Notes under the pieces: generated by a model
Databases searched by the model: none
Told to the model about the DNA's origin: nothing
What the model saw: only the letters and a program-made list of their open reading frames with translations
NCBI GenBank assembly: GCA_009760855.2
Contig: WPIO01000046.1
Coordinates: 1,917,501-1,981,500, forward strand
DNA: 64,000 bases
From: Cristatella mucedo
Lineage: Eukaryota > Bryozoa > Phylactolaemata > Cristatellidae
Direction of reading: 5' to 3'
Part shown: positions 46,818 to 57,394 of the stretch, one piece after another
Layout of the letters: every line of letters begins with the position of its first letter
Position numbering within the stretch: position 1 is the first letter of the stretch
Translations under genes and position numbers: made by a program

Positions 46818-47274
46818 ATTTATTTACAGAAGCAACAACAGCCACACGACGGCACTCAGTAAGGCTGCTTGTTATTCGCCGAGTTAAAATAACGGCTACC
46901 ACCTGCTTACATTAGCTCCACCCAAGACCCACTTACGTCCGTTTCTGGTGTATTCGTGTTATATTTATCTACTTTGCTTTAACTTTAGATAAGCACCGTC
47001 TATACAAATGAGCCACAGTTGACTGGTTTATTAGGTGCAGCCAATAAACAGCATTTGATTTTTTCCTTGCTGCCCACCCTGTTCTTGCGATGAAGGATCC
47101 CCCCCCCCCCCCCCCGCCAATTTTAAATCGCAGATAAAAGCCAGTGCATGCAATAAAGCTGCCAGTATTGACAGGATTGCCTTCGAAGTTTGAGGCTCAT
47201 TGCAAAGGTGGCGACAGGCTACTCTAGCAAGCTTTGCGAGTGCCATCCTGATATCGGCAGCGTAAAAACCTCGA
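46818..47274. other. Intergenic with poly-C run
   Basis: An unbroken run of about 16 C lies at 47100-47115. Nothing else recognised. Confidence 0.5.
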
Positions 47275-47960
47275 GCACTCAGGATCAGGGTAAAGCCTCT
47301 CTGCTGATCTCTTGGATCTATCAACAGCATTTGACATTAGTGACCACCAGATCCTTCTGGAGCATTTATAAGCTTGCCTTAGTGTCACTGACATCAGTGG
47401 CACAATACTAAACTGGTTTGGATCGTACCTCAGGGAGAGATGTCAGAGTGTAGATGTAAACGGCCGGCCGGCCATCAGTCATCCAGGAGGCCCTTGGAGT
47501 ATGTGGCACCACAGGGTGCCGCTTTAGGCTCCTTCTTTGCCAAATACAATCTTGAATTCCATGTCTACTGTGGTGGCATCGAGTTTTACCGAAGTCCTGC
47601 TACCCATTCGAAGCCTTGATACTCATCCGACTTAATTAATTCCCTTGCTGCCAACATAGATTACATTGGCATTTTGGATGGGTACTAACATCCTGAAGCA
47701 TAACGATGATAAGACCAGTCTAATAGTTACGGGCAAATCTAGTGCCATCCGAAAATTGGAAGACCTAACCCTCAAGTTTTGTCCAGCTGGCTTCTCTCAC
47801 CTGCCGTCTGACCATAATCTAGGCGTACCATTCCAAAACGACTCGTCGTTAGATGAGCGAAATTCCTCCACTGTGAAGTTGGCCTACTTTTAGCTAAGGA
47901 ACAAGCCAAAATTAGGTTTTGCTTAGATATGAGTATGACAACCAAACTAGTTCAAGTATG
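47275..47960 (+). mobile_element. LINE-C fragment (CR1/L2-like RT), diverged
   Basis: Across frames: LLDLSTAFDISDHQILLEHL (motif A), TDISGTILNWFGSYLRERC then QSVDV, NILKHNDDKTSLIVTGKSS then AIRKLEDLTL. Same gene order as LINE-A but with clearly different residues, hence a separate family. The YADD motif is not visible. Confidence 0.75.
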
Positions 47961-47984
47961 TATGACATCGTGTCTAGATTATCA

Positions 47985-48240
47985 CAATGTGATTCGTCCT
48001 TCGTGTGCTTATGCGTGCTGACACTGTACATGCTGCCATTAACCACATTTGCATGCTGACCATGTGCATGTCACCCCTAACCATGTTATTCATTTTTTAT
48101 TTGTTTATCAAGCATGATATTACTTACCATTCAATTGCATTTCCCTTTGCAGCAAATGTAAAGCGCCTAGAGAGAGACTGAGTTCTGTGAGGGCACTTTA
48201 TCAAGTGCATTTTTATTATTATTATTATTATTACTATTAA
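47985..48240 (+). mobile_element. LINE-A 3' UTR and tail, young copy
   Basis: GTGATTCGTCCTTCGTGTGC through the full 3' UTR and hairpin (AAAGCGCCTAGAGAGAGACTG) to (ATT)n. 5'-truncated just at the stop codon, next to the LINE-C fragment. Confidence 0.9.
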
Positions 48241-48284
48241 TGCCCGTTATTCAGTACTCTTAGTCAGTGAGTGCTCTTAATCGT

Positions 48285-48510
48285 CTGTGCAACTGGTGCA
48301 AAAATCAGCTGCTCGTCTGGTCTGTCGTCAACGGTGTAGCTGCCACAAATTGCACCACTGCTGTCTGACCTTCAGCAGCTCCCCTATCAAGCTTCGCATT
48401 GATTTGAAAATCCTTTGCCTACCTTATAGGTCACTTCACTTGCTTGCACCAGCCTAAGCACGTGGATAGAAATTAAGTTCTCTTAGAGCGCTATACAGAT
48501 GAATTATTTG
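48285..48510 (+). mobile_element. LINE-C C-terminal fragment and a hairpin tail
   Basis: LVQKSAARLVCRQRCSCHKL and SSPIKLRIDLKILCLPYRSL then LHLLAP, followed at 48458 by a SINE-2 or LINE tail (ATAGAAATTAAGTTCTCTTAG, AGCGCTATACAGATGAATTA). Confidence 0.7.
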
Positions 48511-48539
48511 TATGTATAGACATACTTATGCGACCTCCT

Positions 48540-48962
48540 TGCTCCTTCAGTGTCTTCTTGCACGACCCACTCCTCAGCAACTCGTCTTCTCACCGTCCCT
48601 CCAACTTTTGGCGATCGAGCCTTCTGCTCTTCCATACCGAGTATCTGGAAGTCGCTTTCGGTAAGGGCCACTACCTGCAATGACCTTAAGTCTCGGCTGG
48701 AGACGAATCTGTTCCGGTCATCTCTCATCATCTCATTGTGAACTTGTCTTCTCTGTTCCGGTGTGCATTATTCAGTGCATGTCAGTGTCCAGAGGTCCTA
48801 TTAAAAGTTGAGATATACATGACCCTTTTTTGCTTTTGCATGCTTGATGCCGGGCATGCCACTATCCCTTGGTTATTGATTCCTTTGAAGCCAGTTGTAA
48901 AGCACCTGGATTGAGATGAAGTTCACTTAAGGTGCTTTGCAAGCGACCTACATAACGATGTT
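48540..48962 (+). mobile_element. LINE-C 3' end with tail
   Basis: TVPPTFGDRAFCSSIPSIWK then SLSVRATTCNDLKSRLETNL and stop, 3' UTR and a variant hairpin (TGTAAAGCACCTGGATTGAG, AAGTTCACTTAAGGTGCTTTG). The tail resembles LINE-A but lacks the ATT repeat. Confidence 0.75.
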
Positions 48963-49039
48963 AATCCTATTATTTGTGTCTATGCTAACGTCGAAGTAGC
49001 AGCGTACGATCGAATGACATGTCGGCTTCACCTAGGAAA

Positions 49040-49192
49040 CGATAACTGGTTTGGCCCAGTGGTTAAGGTGCTCGATTTGAACCAAGATCAAGGTCAATGT
49101 ATTGATGTGGGCTCGAGCCCCGTGGCATAAGTGAAGTGCCTGAATAGAGACTAAGTTATCTTAGTTATCTTATCTATACAAATAAATGATAT
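49040..49192 (+). mobile_element. SINE-2 copy (tRNA head with LINE-A-like tail)
   Basis: GGTTTGGCCCAGTGGTTAAGG (A box), GTGGGCTCGAGCCCCGTGG (B box), then GAAGTGCCTGAATAGAGACTA and TATACAAATAAATGATATATT. A CTTAGTTAT duplication sits in the tail hairpin. Confidence 0.88.
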
Positions 49193-49358
49193 ATTATTTT
49201 TAGCTCCTCTTGCAGTTGGCCGCGATGCTCAGAGTGAGCTGCTCAGAGTGAGCTACTGCTCACAGTGAGCTGCTCACAGTGAGCTACTGTTCAGTGCTGC
49301 TGCTGGTCAGTATACGCCTGAATCAAGCACCACTAATCATTTAGTCGTGTTTTCTGTA
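49193..49358. repeat. Short CTCACAGTGAGCTGCT tandem repeat region
   Basis: Four tandem units of about 15-18 bases (CTCAGAGTGAGCTGCT / CTCACAGTGAGCTACT types) at about 49228-49290. Each unit is itself partly palindromic (CTCACAGTGAG). Confidence 0.85.
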
Positions 49359-49359
49359 C

Positions 49360-49432
49360 AGCATCAGAGAAGTACCTAGACGGAGATTCAATTCTCTGAT
49401 GGCACTATACAAACGTATTATTATCATTATTA
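49360..49432 (+). mobile_element. LINE-A-like 3' tail
   Basis: CAGCATCAGAGAAGTACCTAG, AGATTCAATTCTCTGATGGC and TATTATTATCATTATTAT. Confidence 0.75.
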
Positions 49433-50645
49433 TAAGGATGCTGAATTGGTTGCTGCAGCATCTGACTGCTTGTTGATTACAACCCCTGCGTACCCTGGTG
49501 TAAGCACTTCCTCCAAGCACTTCCTCATTGCAGAGCATCTTTCTTGCTAGTCAAGTAGATAACACTTTGGCATTGTGGGGCATTTATTACAGCTTTATTT
49601 ATCAAGTAGCTTAGTCTTTTTTAAATTCCCGAACTAAGCCAATACTACCGATCCATACGAAATTTCAAAATTAAGTACCGCTCTATTCGTACACCGCTGC
49701 AGAAGTTCATTTGTGATTTCGATTAGATACATTTTTCTACTTACGCGTCATCAAACGTCCTGGAGTTTATTGTCTGCAGTCAGGGACATGTATGGCAAAA
49801 CATATCTAACCGAAATCAGAAATGAGCTCTTGCAATGGTATACAAGCAGAACTCAATTTGCATTTGACATTTCACGTTGATCCATCAAATATTGGCCGAT
49901 TTATGGAAATTTAAAGGCACAAAGCTGCACTGTAAATGAAGCTGTTCAAAAAGTATAAGCGTGTACCTCAATAAGCTGCAGACGCGTACCGAAACGTAGC
50001 ATAGCTCAGCAAGTTGAGACACGAGTCGTACATGATGCAGAGGTCGGCACATTGGTTGTTTATTGATATTTTGCCTCCGGTTTATGTCTGGGTTTGACGC
50101 GGTTGGCCTAATCATTTTAGCGCTTTTCTTTTATGTGGAAACCATCAGAACTTCAGATTTCATATCTAATATGTTGGTCTTTTGAAAGGTACCGCAAGCC
50201 ATCATTCGATTGTTGGACCAATCTTCTCAGTATTTTCATGATATTTACCCATAAGACTTTTTAGAGTGCCTTAAGTGAATTAGATCTGTTTTCTAGACGC
50301 TTCGACTGGGAAAAAAGCATAACAAGCCTATTAGGGATAATAACATGCACAATTGCTGTAGGCACAGGCATGCTAATGACGATTCCCATAGACAAATCGT
50401 ATGCTTTGCATTTGGACATTACACGTAGATCTGACGGTGTGTGTTTGCTCGAGCAAGCACTAGATGCACCTCTGGGTCTGAGCCCCTGGTGTAAGCGGCT
50501 CACAGTTCACGACACGTGGAATGGTCCACTTGGGGGGGGATAGCTGCCGACGCTCTTCTACTTCTACTACTACGAACCGTTTCAATGAGACTGGTGAATC
50601 AGCGGACCTGACTTAACTGCTGGCTCTGCGCGGCCGTGCTCAATG
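49433..50645. other. Intergenic, little recognised
   Basis: Mostly AT-rich unique-looking sequence. A weak, reversed LINE-A-like stretch may lie at 50262-50400 (GTGCCTTAAGTGAATTAGAT, AAGCATAACAAGCC). A GGGGGGGG run is near 50531. Confidence 0.35.
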
Positions 50646-50647
50646 TG

Positions 50648-50823
50648 GTATAATTTATCGCTGTATGTAACTCCACAAAGCCACAAAGGACCAAGTGGGT
50701 GTTACTCTGTCGAGTTTTCTGTAGCTCACTGGGAGCCTAGGCGGCTTTCGGAGCGAATGAGGTAGCCAATCGACTTAATCAAGTAGAAAATGAGACAGTG
50801 ACGAGCATTGCTAAGTCAGGAGG
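50648..50823 (-). mobile_element. LINE-B 3' tail and UTR
   Basis: TATCGCTGTATGTAACTCC, GTGGGTGTTACTCTGTCGAG, GAGCCTAGGCGGCTTTCGG and AGTCAGGAGG match the reversed LINE-B end. Confidence 0.75.
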
Positions 50824-50869
50824 AACCTACATATACGCCAATGTTATCTTCATTCAGCAACCTGGCAGG

Positions 50870-50871
<2 letters not shown>

Positions 50872-50901
<30 letters not shown>
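50872..50901. repeat. AT microsatellite
   Basis: (AT)n, about 14 units. Confidence 0.95.
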
Positions 50902-50903
<2 letters not shown>

Positions 50904-51169
50904 GTAGCATCGGTGAGATATAATTGAAAAAAGTCAATCAACATTATTAAACTTAGCAAGAAGTATCCAGCGATTCCAGAGAATTGCTTTATTATATTAC
51001 CTTTTTTTTACCACCGGACGTAAATACAATCGCAATGCTAACGGAACATGGAGGAATGCTCGGCTTCGGAGCTGCGAACTCGATGAATGAGCCTTTCACT
51101 AGGAAACGAACTTACCAAGAAAACGAGCACCGAGTCAATTATGCGACAGACACCTCCACTTCGATTCAG

Positions 51170-51511
51170 TCAAGCCGACACTAACCGACTTTGGTCGCCA
51201 ATGTCGACGCGCTGCGTATTTCAACGTGCCTCCCGTTCTCACTATTCCTCGGCGACAGGCCGACAGATACATCCGGGACCTCACGATCGCTGCGCCGCAC
51301 TAACGTCGCGCCCCTCTTGCCCTCCTCTCTGTTGCCTCTGCTGGGGAGGCGAGGACCATTGGCCGCCTTACGTGCCGTCACGAGCGGACCGTAGCGGCTC
51401 CTTAAACTGCAGCCCATCGCCGCCGCTGCGCAGACAGAGCACGCGCGACGGGTGCTCGTTCCTGCAGACGCCCGACGAATAGCGGCGGAGCCGGCACATT
51501 ATCGCCGTACA
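51170..51511. other. CpG-rich stretch, left half
   Basis: Dense CpG (GTCGACGCGCTGCG, TCGCCGCCGCTGCGC) in an otherwise AT-rich area, with a 131-codon + strand frame (51087-51482) of no known family. It is cut by the LINE-A insertion, and CpG-rich sequence resumes at 53905. It might be a promoter or first exon; unproven. Confidence 0.4.
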
Positions 51512-53904
51512 CCTAGCTAATAATAATAATAATAATAATAATATTGCACTTGATAAAGCGCCCTCAGAGAACTTAATCTCTTTCTAGGCGCTTTACATTT
51601 GCTGCAAAGTGATATGCAATAGAATAGTAAGTAAAATCATGCTTGAAAAACAAACAAAATAAATAATATGGTTAGGGGTTACATGCACAGGGTCAGCATG
51701 CAAATGTAGTTAGTGGCAGCATGCACAGTATCAGCACGCATAAGCACACCAAGGACGAATCACGGGGACCCACTAAATGCTGTCCTAAATAGGTGTGTTT
51801 TTAGGTTCCTTTTAAATGTGGTCAGGTCAGGGGATGTTCTGACGCAGGTCGGGAGGGAGTTCCAGGCTTTGGGAGCATACGAGCTAAATGCACGGTCTCC
51901 AAAGGATTTGAGGTTTGTACGAGGTATTTCCAGACTGTTGGATTCCAAAAAGCGAGTGGTACGATGTTTGGCCTGATGGGGTAGTATATCTGAAAGATAG
52001 GCTGGAGCCATAGAATGAAGAGACCTAAAAGTGAGCGAAAAAACCTTGAAGTCAATCCGTTGCTTGACTGGTAGCCAGTGCAGGTCGGCGAGAAGTGGAG
52101 TAATGTGGCACCTGCGACGCTCACGACAGACAAGCCTAGCTGCAGAGTTTTGCACCAGCTGCAATCGCCTGATCGCACATGCTGGTAGGCCAGTAAGCAG
52201 TGAGTTGCAGAAGTCGAGACGAGATGTCACGAATGCATGGACCAGCTTGGACGTGGTATCCTTATCTAAACAAGCCCAAATTTTAGCAATGTTATGAAGC
52301 TGAAAATAGGCAGATTTGACTGTGGAGCTGATGTGGTCGTCTAACGAGAGGTCGCTTCGGAATATGACACCTAGATTTCGAGCTGATTCAACTGGAGATA
52401 TGCTGGCAGAGCCAATTTTGAAAGTCAGCCTTTCCAATTTCTGAATCACATTGGGTTTGCCCATAACTAGTAAGTTAGTTTTATCATCGTTTGGTTTTAG
52501 AAAATTTGCTGCCATCCATGTGCGGATGTCATCAATGCATGCAGCTAGTGAGTTGAGAGAATTTGAGGTGCTCGAAGGCTGGGAGGGATCAAAGCAAAGG
52601 TACAACTGAGTGTCATCCGCATAGAAGTGAAAGCCTAGATTGTGCTTGGCAATCACATCAGCAAGAGGCAGAGTATAAACGGTGAAAAGAACCGGACCTA
52701 GCACTGAGCCCTGAGGTACTCCATATTTCAGAGGTACTTCACGTGATCTTTGTCCATTCACGTCAATACTCTGGAGTCTCCCACTGAGATAGAACCTGAA
52801 CCACTGCAGAGCAGTGCCAGTGATGCCCAGGCGAGGTGAGAGGCGCTCTAGAAGAACTTTGTGATCGATGGTCTCAAAAGCTGCCGAAAGATCGAGCAAA
52901 ACAAGAAGAGACACTCTACCCATGTCTGCATTCCTAAGTAGGTCGTTGTATACCCGAAGCAATGCTGACTCTGTGGAGTGATTAGCTCTAAAGCCAGACT
53001 GGAACTTACTAGCAAGGTGTGAGGTTTCGATATAGGAGTTCAGCTGGTCTGCCACGACCCGTTCCAGAGTCTTTGATAAGAATGGTAGAAGGGAGACTGG
53101 GCGGTAGTTGCTTAAGTTCTCTTGGTCTAGTGTAGCTTTCTTGAGAAGTGGCCTGACTACAGCTTTTTTGAAAGGTGCTGGGACCTGACCTGAGGCTAAT
53201 GACATATTAATGATGTTGGTTATGCATGGCAGCAGCAGATCAATGCAACGTAGGAGCAGGACAGTGGGAATAGGGTCCAGTGGACTTGTTGTCTTCTTTG
53301 ATTGAGATACGAGCTTTCGGACTAGATCACTAGTGACCTGCTTAAATGCAGACATTGAGGTGCAGCCAGGAACCGAGGAACAGCATTCTAGTGGGAAGGT
53401 TGTCATCGCAGGGATGGATTCCCTGATCTTGTCTATCTTCTGCACAAAGAATCGAGAGAAGCGATCGGCTAGATCATCACAAGGATCATCAGGTAAGGAG
53501 CTAACCTGGGAACGGTTGAGGAGATGGTTTATTGTCGACATCAGCATTTTTGGATTGTGCATCTGTGATTCAACAATGTTTCTATAGAAGCTAGACTTGG
53601 CCTTTGCAAGGATCGATTGATACGACCTACAGTAGTCTTCATATGCCTGTCGATGGACAGTTAGTCCGGATCTTTTGAATGCCTTTTCAAGCTTTCGTTT
53701 AGTAGACTTGGCTAGTTTAATGTCTGTGGTAAACCATAGGCCGTCTGGGCGGCGCTCTGTCAGAGGTGCAAACTCGCCGAGCGTGTCAGCTAGTGTCGTG
53801 TTGTAGCAATCTACCAGTGATGACAGATCGGAGGGAGGACTGAGCAGCAAAGGTGAAGCAGATATTCTCGCACGGACAGCATCGATGTCAAGGGTCTTGA
53901 GCTA
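51512..53904 (-). mobile_element. LINE-A copy with intact reverse transcriptase frame, 5'-truncated
   Basis: From right to left: starts abruptly at 53904 in the linker before the RT, an unbroken coding frame to 51760, the 3' UTR, the hairpin (AAAGCGCC ... GGCGCTTTA) and the AAT repeat (51518-51543). The endonuclease and any ORF1 are absent, so this is a 5'-truncated insertion, as is usual for target-primed reverse transcription. It lies within CpG-rich host sequence. Confidence 0.95.
51760..53850 (-). CDS. LINE-A reverse transcriptase (CR1/L2-like), endonuclease missing
   Basis: An open frame of 696 codons, open further up to 53901, so it starts inside the element and has no true start codon. 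Residue positions below count from 53850. A linker with NYRPVSLLPFLSKTLERV lies at about 249-266, then RT motif A LLVLLDLSAAFETIDH (315-330, with catalytic Asp), motif B GVPQGSVLGP (377-386), the catalytic FYADDTQLYL (409-418), and the C-terminal block typical of CR1/L2/Rex1 LINEs: RLDFCNSLLTGLP, QNSAARLVCRERR, LHWLPVKQRIDFKVFSLTF, AWNSLPTCVRTSPDL. All key RT residues are kept. An upstream APE endonuclease is expected (compare the copy at 10975-16360) but absent, so the copy cannot move by itself. The low number of changes suggests a young insertion. Confidence 0.93.
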   Translation of the reverse strand: MLLSPPSDLSSLVDCYNTTLADTLGEFAPLTERRPDGLWFTTDIKLAKSTKRKLEKAFKRSGLTVHRQAYEDYCRSYQSILAKAKSSFYRNIVESQMHNPKMLMSTINHLLNRSQVSSLPDDPCDDLADRFSRFFVQKIDKIRESIPAMTTFPLECCSSVPGCTSMSAFKQVTSDLVRKLVSQSKKTTSPLDPIPTVLLLRCIDLLLPCITNIINMSLASGQVPAPFKKAVVRPLLKKATLDQENLSNYRPVSLLPFLSKTLERVVADQLNSYIETSHLASKFQSGFRANHSTESALLRVYNDLLRNADMGRVSLLVLLDLSAAFETIDHKVLLERLSPRLGITGTALQWFRFYLSGRLQSIDVNGQRSREVPLKYGVPQGSVLGPVLFTVYTLPLADVIAKHNLGFHFYADDTQLYLCFDPSQPSSTSNSLNSLAACIDDIRTWMAANFLKPNDDKTNLLVMGKPNVIQKLERLTFKIGSASISPVESARNLGVIFRSDLSLDDHISSTVKSAYFQLHNIAKIWACLDKDTTSKLVHAFVTSRLDFCNSLLTGLPACAIRRLQLVQNSAARLVCRERRRCHITPLLADLHWLPVKQRIDFKVFSLTFRSLHSMAPAYLSDILPHQAKHRTTRFLESNSLEIPRTNLKSFGDRAFSSYAPKAWNSLPTCVRTSPDLTTFKRNLKTHLFRTAFSGSP

Positions 53905-54128
53905 GCCAGTCGCGTAGATGCTGCACCGATACGCGCCGGCATATGATGACGGCGGCAGAGCGCTACGGCAATCTGGAACGCTCTCCCCCGTACCTTTAGA
54001 ATGACGAGTCCGTGGCGTCGGCGTAGACCAGTTTAATCCATAGTTGTTGAGAGGCACTTGCGTACAGCCCCAGCCACAGTAGACCCCTCACTAGTTCGAA
54101 GGCCAGAGAAACACTGGCTGACCATAAA
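53905..54128. other. CpG-rich stretch, right half
   Basis: GTCGCGTAGATGCTGCACCG, ATACGCGCCGGCATATG and GTCCGTGGCGTCGGCGTAG: CpG-rich sequence continuing the stretch left of the LINE-A insertion. Confidence 0.4.
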
Positions 54129-54129
54129 T

Positions 54130-54172
54130 TAACAATAATAGTAATAATAATATTGCACTTGATAAAGCACTT
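54130..54172 (-). mobile_element. LINE-A tail remnant
   Basis: AATAATAGTAATAATAATATT then GCACTTGATAAAGCAC; the hairpin is cut off. Confidence 0.7.
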
Positions 54173-55233
54173 GAAACAGACTATTTTTTCTATAATGTCT
54201 AGACCCGAGATTGCGGCATATCCGGTTCCTGTGATCATTATAATTCTGGAACCTAAAAATATTCTCAAGCATTGTGGCAATCTGGCCGATTTAGGATGCA
54301 TACAATCCACGACGGAGGGTTTGCAGGCGTCCAACTTCAGACGCGCTGCTGCTGCTGCTGCTGCTGCACACCGGCTCTCGTGCGGCCCTCACGGCCTCAC
54401 TGACTTGAGCTTAGCAAAGCCTCGGTGGCGGGCGCCCTTGCGCCTGGCTCAAGGCAGAGAGCTCAAGCCAGGGCTACTGACTTGACTTAAGCTTTCATTA
54501 CACCCAACCATCGAGTAAACCATATCCGGTTCTGGTTGCTACAATTCAGGATCTGCGAAAATATTTCGGCACTCAAAATCGGTCTGATGCAGCCCTCCAC
54601 CGTTTCAATACTTTTTAAAAGCCAAGCATGGCGGTAGGAGCAAAACGTCGGGAAAATGCGTACTTGTACCTTTTTGTAAACGGAGGCTCATTGCATAAAC
54701 TAAATTGCTTTGCAGTATTTTTTTATTAATGTAAAGTGGTTTACAACGCACGCGCTTTACATTCCATCAATGTCCGTGCAGTCGAGTTCACGTCGGTCTA
54801 GGAGTAGCATGCACTTTTGAGACAGAATCTTTCGAAGATGTACTCTAGTCTCGAGCTCGCATCTATCGCCACGGCAGAAGCGTATCTTGGAGCCGTCGAA
54901 TGCTTCACTTCGAAAATAAATCTACTGAACTCTTCTTGAGACAGCGCCACTAAAACTTACGAGTTCCCGCCGCGTGAAAGTTCGTGACGTAACCTCATGA
55001 TGACCTCAAAGCTCTGAACCTGGAGACGGGCTTAGCTGTTGGGCGTACTGCCCACTGCTGACCTTCATCGGCCATCTTCAAGTAGCGAATCTCCAAAGCG
55101 CCGTTCGTGGACAGCAGCGAGTCGAGCTGAGGTTTTTGATGCAGTGCGGTGAAATGACAGACGGCCTCGGGCGGCTAGTTTTTTTAAATTTAAACTACCG
55201 AGTGATCATTGTCGGTGACTAATGATAATAAAA
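54173..55233. other. Intergenic, nothing recognised
   Basis: A 110-codon + strand frame (54153-54485) spans a (GCT)n run near 54345 (poly-Ala); no domain seen. CpG-containing but no transposon signature. Confidence 0.4.
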
Positions 55234-55234
55234 A

Positions 55235-55468
55235 AATATAAATACGGCGTTTGTTTTTACAGTGCCCTACGGGACTATGCCTCGTCCTAGGCCTTTGACA
55301 TATGCTGGAAAGGTTGCAAGACGACTGGTGACAGCAAGCACAATTTCAGAAGCCATAAGCTCATGAAAGACATGTCGCACGAATAGACTGAATTATGTGA
55401 AGACTGCGTGGATTTTTAGCTTTCTTTTAAATGTCATAAAGTCAGGAAATGACGTGATATCGGTCCGG
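55235..55468 (-). mobile_element. LINE-A 3' UTR, old copy
   Basis: GTTTTTACAGTGCCCTACGG, CATATGCTGGAAAGGTTGC, GCATAAGCTCATGAAAGAC-like and TTTCTTTTAAATGTCATAAAG follow the reversed LINE-A 3' UTR and last codons. Confidence 0.55.
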
Positions 55469-55484
55469 CTCTTTCATGGTTTAT

Positions 55485-55943
55485 TATTCTCCCTCTTGCC
55501 GATGGGATTGCCAAGCACAATCTAGGCTTTCACTTCTATGCGGATGGCATTCAGTTGTACCTTTGCTTTGATTCCTCTCAGCCTTCGAGCACCTCGAATT
55601 CTCTCCACTCCTTTCTGCATGTATTGATGACATCCGCATATGGATGGCAGCAAATTTTCTTAAATTAAATGATGATAAAACCAACTTACTAGTTATGGGA
55701 AAACCAAGTGTGATTCAGAAATTGGAAAGGCTAATGCTCAAAATCAGCTCTGCAACCATACCTCCTGTTGAATCTGCACGAAATCTAGGTGCCAAGTTCC
55801 AAAGTGACCTTTTTAATGCATGTCGACAGTGTGAATTTTACTACTAACCTTGTGGCCACATTTTTTTACAGCATATGCAATGAGCCTAGAAAGTGATTAA
55901 GTTCCCTGCGGGTTCTAGAAAAATGTATTTTTATTATTACTAA
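55485..55943 (+). mobile_element. LINE-A RT fragment joined to its 3' tail
   Basis: Starts at LPLADGIAKHNLGFHFYADG (catalytic motif changed to YADG), runs through FLKLNDDKTNLLVMGKPSV to a FQSDL block at about 55812, then jumps to a degraded tail (GAGCCTAGAAAGTGATTAAG, TTTTTATTATTACT). About 1 kb is missing internally. Confidence 0.85.
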
Positions 55944-55949
55944 AGGAGT

Positions 55950-56200
55950 GAGTGGTGCATTTGTGGCCCAAAGTGAGCATAGTTCTGAGAGGTACGCCGG
56001 AGCAAAACAATGAAGGAACTTAAAGTGACTGAGAGGACCAGTAAAGTCAATGCTCAACTTAATTCGGAGCCATTGCAGCCTGGTGAGACGTGGTATAATG
56101 ACTTTTGCAATCGTACTACGCTGAAAGTTGGCAGACTCAACTGTGGAGCTGATGTGGTCGGGTAGAGCAAGGTCATTTTTGGAACCAGGCGCCCAGATTC
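55950..56200 (-). mobile_element. LINE-related C-terminal fragment, diverged
   Basis: DHISSTVESANFQ, VIIPRLTRLQWLRIKLSID and LHCFAPAYLSELC on the - strand follow the LINE-A/LINE-C order. Confidence 0.65.
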
Positions 56201-56764
56201 TGTCCAAATACTACAGAGGCTAACACTGCGGTATGAGAAAATCGGCTGAAGAAATAACAGAGACGGAAATCTGCAACGTTAGTCGCCTTTGGAAGCACGT
56301 TGACAAAAAATGGTGAATTATGCATAACGTTGGTAGCTCTGGAGTGTAGTACAGCGAGCACAATCAGTTGCTGTGCTTTTGAGCAGCCGAGACAGGAGCA
56401 AAAATAAGTCACTGCGCTTTTGATGGAAGCGTGTATTACAGTTTTCTAAGCTGACCATGAAAGCTGGAGGGCTGACTCACCGAAGCTACTCACGAGTGGA
56501 AGTCCAGAATAACGCCGTCACATTGAAAGGACACTCGCTGAACAGACGCCAGACAGGAGCAAATGCAACCGCAGGAGTTCGCGAGGTCAAAATGTATTCA
56601 CTGCGTTGGGTGTGATAAGGCTCAACAAATAAATGTCAATAGAGTGAATCATCAAATCAATCTGATCGTGACATCAAATTTGATTTCTTCATGAACTCAG
56701 CAGACAGGGCTAGTAGTTGGTGTTCAAACGACCCAACTGATTGGGAAACCATTTCTGCTATATA

Positions 56765-56908
56765 ATACATAATTCATTTATATAGCGCCCGAAGACAACT
56801 TGATCTCTATTCATGCGCTTCACATATGCCTCGGGGCTCGAGCCCACGACCTCAGTCAGACCCCGGTCGGGTCGAGCACCTCAACCGCTAGACCAAACCA
56901 TTTCTAAC
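56765..56908 (-). mobile_element. SINE-2 copy
   Basis: Reversed tail (TTCATTTATATAGCGCCCGA, TTGATCTCTATTCATGCGC), CTCGGGGCTCGAGCCCACG (B box) and GAGCACCTCAACCGCTAGACC (A box). Confidence 0.88.
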
Positions 56909-57002
56909 AGGCTGAACCCGCCCCCTTGCAATGAACGCTTCGAGCTCAGAAAGTCACAAGTTGCAAACTCAGCGCTATCTTTAGAGGCAGTCCACCTCTG
57001 AA

Positions 57003-57110
57003 ATTATGCGTACCGAAAGCCGCTCAGACTTTGAGTTCGCGCTATAGAAAGCTCTCGTGCCCAACACACTTTGTGGCTTTTCGGAGTTACCGATGGAGAT
57101 ACATACGGGC
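57003..57110 (+). mobile_element. LINE-B 3' tail
   Basis: GTACCGAAAGCCGCTCAGAC, CGCTATAGAAAGCTCTCGTG, TTTTCGGAGTTACCGATGG then AGATACATAC match the LINE-B end. Confidence 0.8.
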
Positions 57111-57394
57111 TACGTGCATACATGTCGTCATTAACGCTTTGCTGCGATATCTGCAAAAAAGTTAGCAACATTGCCTAACTTCGTTCGAGAACCCTAGTAC
57201 GCTCGGCTTATACAATGAAGAAATACGTTCGTAGCTAAGGATAGTTATAGCTTCTTGCTGCTGTGTGTGCTGCACCGGATGTGCTGCATTCGAGCAAGAG
57301 GCAGTGCAGCTAACGTACACTCGACTCCACAAAGACTCGGCGATATCATAATGACTAATTAGGTGCTGCAAATAGGCAGCACCTAATTAGTTTC

